Part shown: piece by piece, positions 62,075 through 64,000 of the stretch
Layout of the letters: every line of letters starts with the position of its first letter
How positions within the stretch are numbered: the first letter of the stretch is position 1
Assembly (NCBI RefSeq): GCF_011090185.1
Contig: NZ_JAAFGS010000002.1
Coordinates: 620,001-684,000 of the forward strand
Reading direction: 5' to 3'
Source of the DNA: Saccharibacillus alkalitolerans
GTDB lineage: Bacteria; Bacillota; Bacilli; Paenibacillales; Paenibacillaceae
Length of the DNA stretch: 64,000 bases
The notes under the pieces: model-generated
What the model was told of the DNA's origin: nothing
The model's database searches: none
What the model saw: the letters and a program-made list of their open reading frames with translations, nothing else
Translations under genes and position numbers: made by a program

Positions 62075-62111
62075 GGTAAGCGTTATCATTTTGCGATGTT
62101 CAAGCTGTCGA
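62075..62111 (-). promoter_or_regulatory. Importer operon promoter with cre-like site
   Basis: On the minus strand TCGACA (62111-62106) and GATAAC (62087-62082) are spaced 18 bp. TGATAACGCTTACC (62088-62075) overlaps the -10 and matches the cre consensus at 12 of 14 positions. This is consistent with glucose repression. Confidence 0.5.
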
Positions 62112-62280
62112 AATGGCCGTTTCTGACTGCAACGATACCGCCGGCGCCGGTCTGCGGCAATATTCAGTTTTCGCGTTTATCGCCTGCAAACCGCATAACG
62201 GCGCGGTTTGCGCAAGGTTAACCGCAGGAGGAATGCTGCGCGAATCGGGTTAACGCGGAAGCGGCCGAAGCGGCGGCATG

Positions 62281-62318
62281 TTTTCGGCCCGGCGCTTGTC
62301 GGAGCGCCGGGCCGAAAA
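62281..62318 (-). terminator. Strong hairpin after the SGNH gene, plus a second stem at 62186-62211
   Basis: TTTTCGGCCCGGCGC and GCGCCGGGCCGAAAA form a perfect 15-bp stem with an 8-nt loop and a TTTT end on the minus strand. A second stem (GCAAACCGC/GCGGTTTGC) lies at 62186-62211. The 457-bp gap 62010-62466 holds these, the promoter at 62075-62111 and no gene that I can see. Confidence 0.6.
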
Positions 62319-62466
62319 GGCCGCGCGGGCGAAAGGATCGCGCAGTGCGGGAATCCGGGGACGCGAAGCCCGAGCCGGAGAACGCCGCGGCGCAGGGTCC
62401 GAACCGTCGCCGGAGTCCGAGCACGCACCGGCGCGAGGTCCGCGAAAGATCGCTCGGTCGGGCGGC

Positions 62467-63765
62467 TTATCGCAACGTCTCCCGTATCTGCCGAGCCAAA
62501 TTTTCGCCCATGCGGATATGTCCTTCGTCGGCGGGATGAATCAGATCGCAGGATAGGCCGCCGGGATCGTCAAGCACCGTATCGCCTTCGATCAAGTGCA
62601 GCCGGTCGTGATTCAGCCGCCGGACCTCTTCTCTTAGGATGCCGTTGAACAGCAGATCCTGTTCCCGGGCTTTCGGCGATTCTTCGCCCAACGTGGCGAA
62701 GTTCGGATAGATCGTCGTCAGGAACATCGGCTTGTCCGGATGACGAGCGGCGATCCTCTCCAGCGCATAGCGGACTTTCTCGCGGAATTCCTCCCCGCCC
62801 ATGCCGTCTCTCATGTTGACGCCCAGCTCCAGAAAAACGATGTCCCAATCGTCGCGTCCGGCGATCCAGTCGATCATCTCCGCTTCGCACAGGCAGGAGC
62901 CGCTCATCCCGAGATTGTACAGGTCGGCCCCCAGCCGCCGGGCGGCCTGATCGATATAGGCCGAGCGGCTCTGTTCGCCGCCGTGCGTGATCGACGAACC
63001 GTAGGCGAGCAGCCTCGTCCGGGGCAGCTCGCCGGCCGTCGGCGGCCGCACCTCTTCACCGAAGGCGTTCAGGCCGTAATACACGGCCTCCCCCCGGGCG
63101 AAGCGGACGCGCCAGACGTCCGGCGCGAAGCCCGAAGCCGACAACCGGGCGGCGTCGGCCGTTTGCAGGCGCGGCGGCGCGGTCAGCCGCAGCGTGCGGA
63201 TCTCGCCGGCCGGAAGCCGGTGCTCGGAATGGAACATTCCGCCGCGGTACACGGTGACGGTGCCGGCCTGCACCGGCAGGGACAGCGTCACGTCCGCGGT
63301 CTGCGACGACGTGACGAAGCGCAGCTCGCAGCCCGTGGACTCGGCTGCGATAAAGCGCCCGCGCGCCCCGAGCCGCCGGCGCACGAAGGCGGGGATACGG
63401 CGGAGGTACACGCCGCCCGCGGGCGCCGGCTCCAGCTCGGCCGCGCCGTGGAAAGCGGCGCCGTCCAAGACGGGGACGGCGCTCGGAGGGAGCCCCGGCG
63501 CGGCTCCGTTCGCCGCGGCGGAGCCGCCGGCCGAACCCGGATCGCCGGCATCGGCAGCCGGCCCTACGTCGGCCGGCTGCCGCATGTCGGACGCCTGCCG
63601 CGCGTCGGACCCCTGCCGGGCACCGGGCGCCTGACCCATGTCGGCTCCGGCCGGTTCCGCCGAGGCGGATCGCATCGGCGCGCCGAGTGCCGGCGCGCCC
63701 CCGGTTTCCGCGCCGGGAATCCTCATCCGTTCTTCCCCCGGCCGCGTTTTCTCCGCTTTATCCAT
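62467..63765 (-). CDS. SGNH/GDSL family hydrolase, probable carbohydrate esterase
   Basis: A 432-residue cytosolic protein. ATG 63765 is chosen for AAGGAGGGCGTTCCG in front; it overlaps the GH105 stop by 8 bp. A low-complexity Ala/Gly/Asp region covers about residues 10-100, with loose repeats (DARQASDMRQPADVGPAADA). A beta-sandwich domain follows (about 110-245), then the SGNH domain with nucleophile Ser in LAYGSSITHGGEQ, Gly in MSGSCLCE, Asn in ELGVNMRDG and the DxxH pair in DLIHPADEGH. Two-domain SGNH esterases of this layout deacetylate plant glycans. It is paired with GH105. Confidence 0.85.
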   Translation of the reverse strand: MDKAEKTRPGEERMRIPGAETGGAPALGAPMRSASAEPAGADMGQAPGARQGSDARQASDMRQPADVGPAADAGDPGSAGGSAAANGAAPGLPPSAVPVLDGAAFHGAAELEPAPAGGVYLRRIPAFVRRRLGARGRFIAAESTGCELRFVTSSQTADVTLSLPVQAGTVTVYRGGMFHSEHRLPAGEIRTLRLTAPPRLQTADAARLSASGFAPDVWRVRFARGEAVYYGLNAFGEEVRPPTAGELPRTRLLAYGSSITHGGEQSRSAYIDQAARRLGADLYNLGMSGSCLCEAEMIDWIAGRDDWDIVFLELGVNMRDGMGGEEFREKVRYALERIAARHPDKPMFLTTIYPNFATLGEESPKAREQDLLFNGILREEVRRLNHDRLHLIEGDTVLDDPGGLSCDLIHPADEGHIRMGENLARQIRETLR

Positions 63766-64000
63766 CGGAACGCCCTCCTTCTCCCCGGCTTTCCGCCGTT
63801 CTTTTTGGCCCGTGCGAACCCGAGCCTTCCGCCGCGCCGCCTTCATGCTTCATCGCTTCCACCAGCAGCAGCAGCGCCATCGACTGGCCGTACGGCATCG
63901 GGCAGATCGGAATGTCGCGGTACGCCTGCAGCGTTCGTCCCATCCCCGTTCCGTACGATACGCCCTGCACGACGCCGTCCGCATCGATCTGTCCCAGCAC
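63758..64000 (-). CDS. GH105/GH88 unsaturated glycuronyl hydrolase, C-terminal part only
   Basis: The last 80 codons of a gene entering from the right edge. VQGVSYGTGMGRTLQAYRDIP followed by MPYGQSMALLLLVEAMK is the characteristic end of YteR/YesR-type unsaturated rhamnogalacturonyl hydrolases, which remove the unsaturated uronic acid left by polysaccharide lyases. About 25 extra hydrophilic residues follow the usual end. It is coupled to the SGNH esterase by an 8-bp overlap. The catalytic Asp lies outside the window. Confidence 0.85.
   Translation of the reverse strand: MLGQIDADGVVQGVSYGTGMGRTLQAYRDIPICPMPYGQSMALLLLVEAMKHEGGAAEGSGSHGPKRTAESRGEGGRSDG

Noticed and set aside
1..64000. tRNA, rRNA, riboswitches, attachment sites and replication origins
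   Set aside because: None was recognised on either strand while reading. Long leaders such as 26097-26203 showed no known riboswitch pattern, but no covariance search could be run.

Overview
The window looks like chromosome of a high-GC (roughly 58%) Paenibacillaceae member, close to Paenibacillus or Saccharibacillus. The grounds are Bacillales genes (yerC, dgkB beside rlmCD, DUF2536, an Agr-type protein), strong AGGAGG ribosome binding sites, frequent TTG/GTG starts, and sugar-uptake loci with YesM/YesN/YesS-type regulators. I found no rRNA, tRNA, CRISPR array, phage or intact insertion sequence. Long antisense open frames are common and were discarded as composition artefacts.

0-16.6 kb is mostly housekeeping and stress genes. 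It holds an agrB gene cut by the window edge, DUF2536, an SF0329-family protein, a MarR regulator coupled to a UvrA-like ABC ATPase with a clear operator, a secreted subtilisin, a decayed patch with a small membrane protein, class I aldolase, an ArsR-type regulator translationally coupled to a four-domain CoA-disulfide reductase/rhodanese/TusA/DsrE protein, then rlmCD, dgkB, sirB, yerC and corA.

16.8-31.8 kb is a mannan/mannooligosaccharide utilisation locus. A sensor kinase overlaps a solute-binding lipoprotein that has no permease beside it, followed by a LacI regulator. A divergent operon encodes GH113 mannanase, a cellobiose 2-epimerase-type enzyme and GH130_1 phosphorylase. An orphan AraC-type response regulator sits next to it. 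An ABC importer operon (binding protein, two permeases) continues into a GH130_2 phosphorylase and a CE7 acetyl esterase. Copies of an AATAACAAA element sit around the response regulator and both operon promoters, and cre-like sites lie at the promoters. The inferred flow is import of acetylated mannooligosaccharides, deacetylation, cytosolic hydrolysis, epimerisation and phosphorolysis to mannose-1-phosphate plus glucose. A ~240-bp near-perfect palindrome separates the binding-protein gene from the permeases.

31.9-41.4 kb is mixed: a lipoprotein, a secreted protein, a Pit phosphate transporter with its DUF47 partner, a repeat-rich intergenic stretch (nine 8-bp tandem units, then four imperfect palindromes), an alpha/beta hydrolase, DUF2278, DUF1129, and an ABC exporter operon whose ATPase gene has an in-frame TGA at codon 12, preceded by a 52-residue membrane peptide gene.

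41.5-64 kb is a second polysaccharide locus, all on the minus strand: GH105/88 (cut by the edge), SGNH esterase, LplB/YtcP-type permeases, a binding protein, a 690-residue protein of unknown activity, a 1412-residue secreted beta-helix protein with Ig-like domains, a YesS-type AraC regulator, an unknown 254-residue protein, a 1473-residue GH2 enzyme and a GH94 phosphorylase. The GH105 and SGNH genes point towards a pectin or rhamnogalacturonan-like substrate, but that is inference. Several cytosolic proteins here carry long Ala/Gly/Glu-rich inserts.
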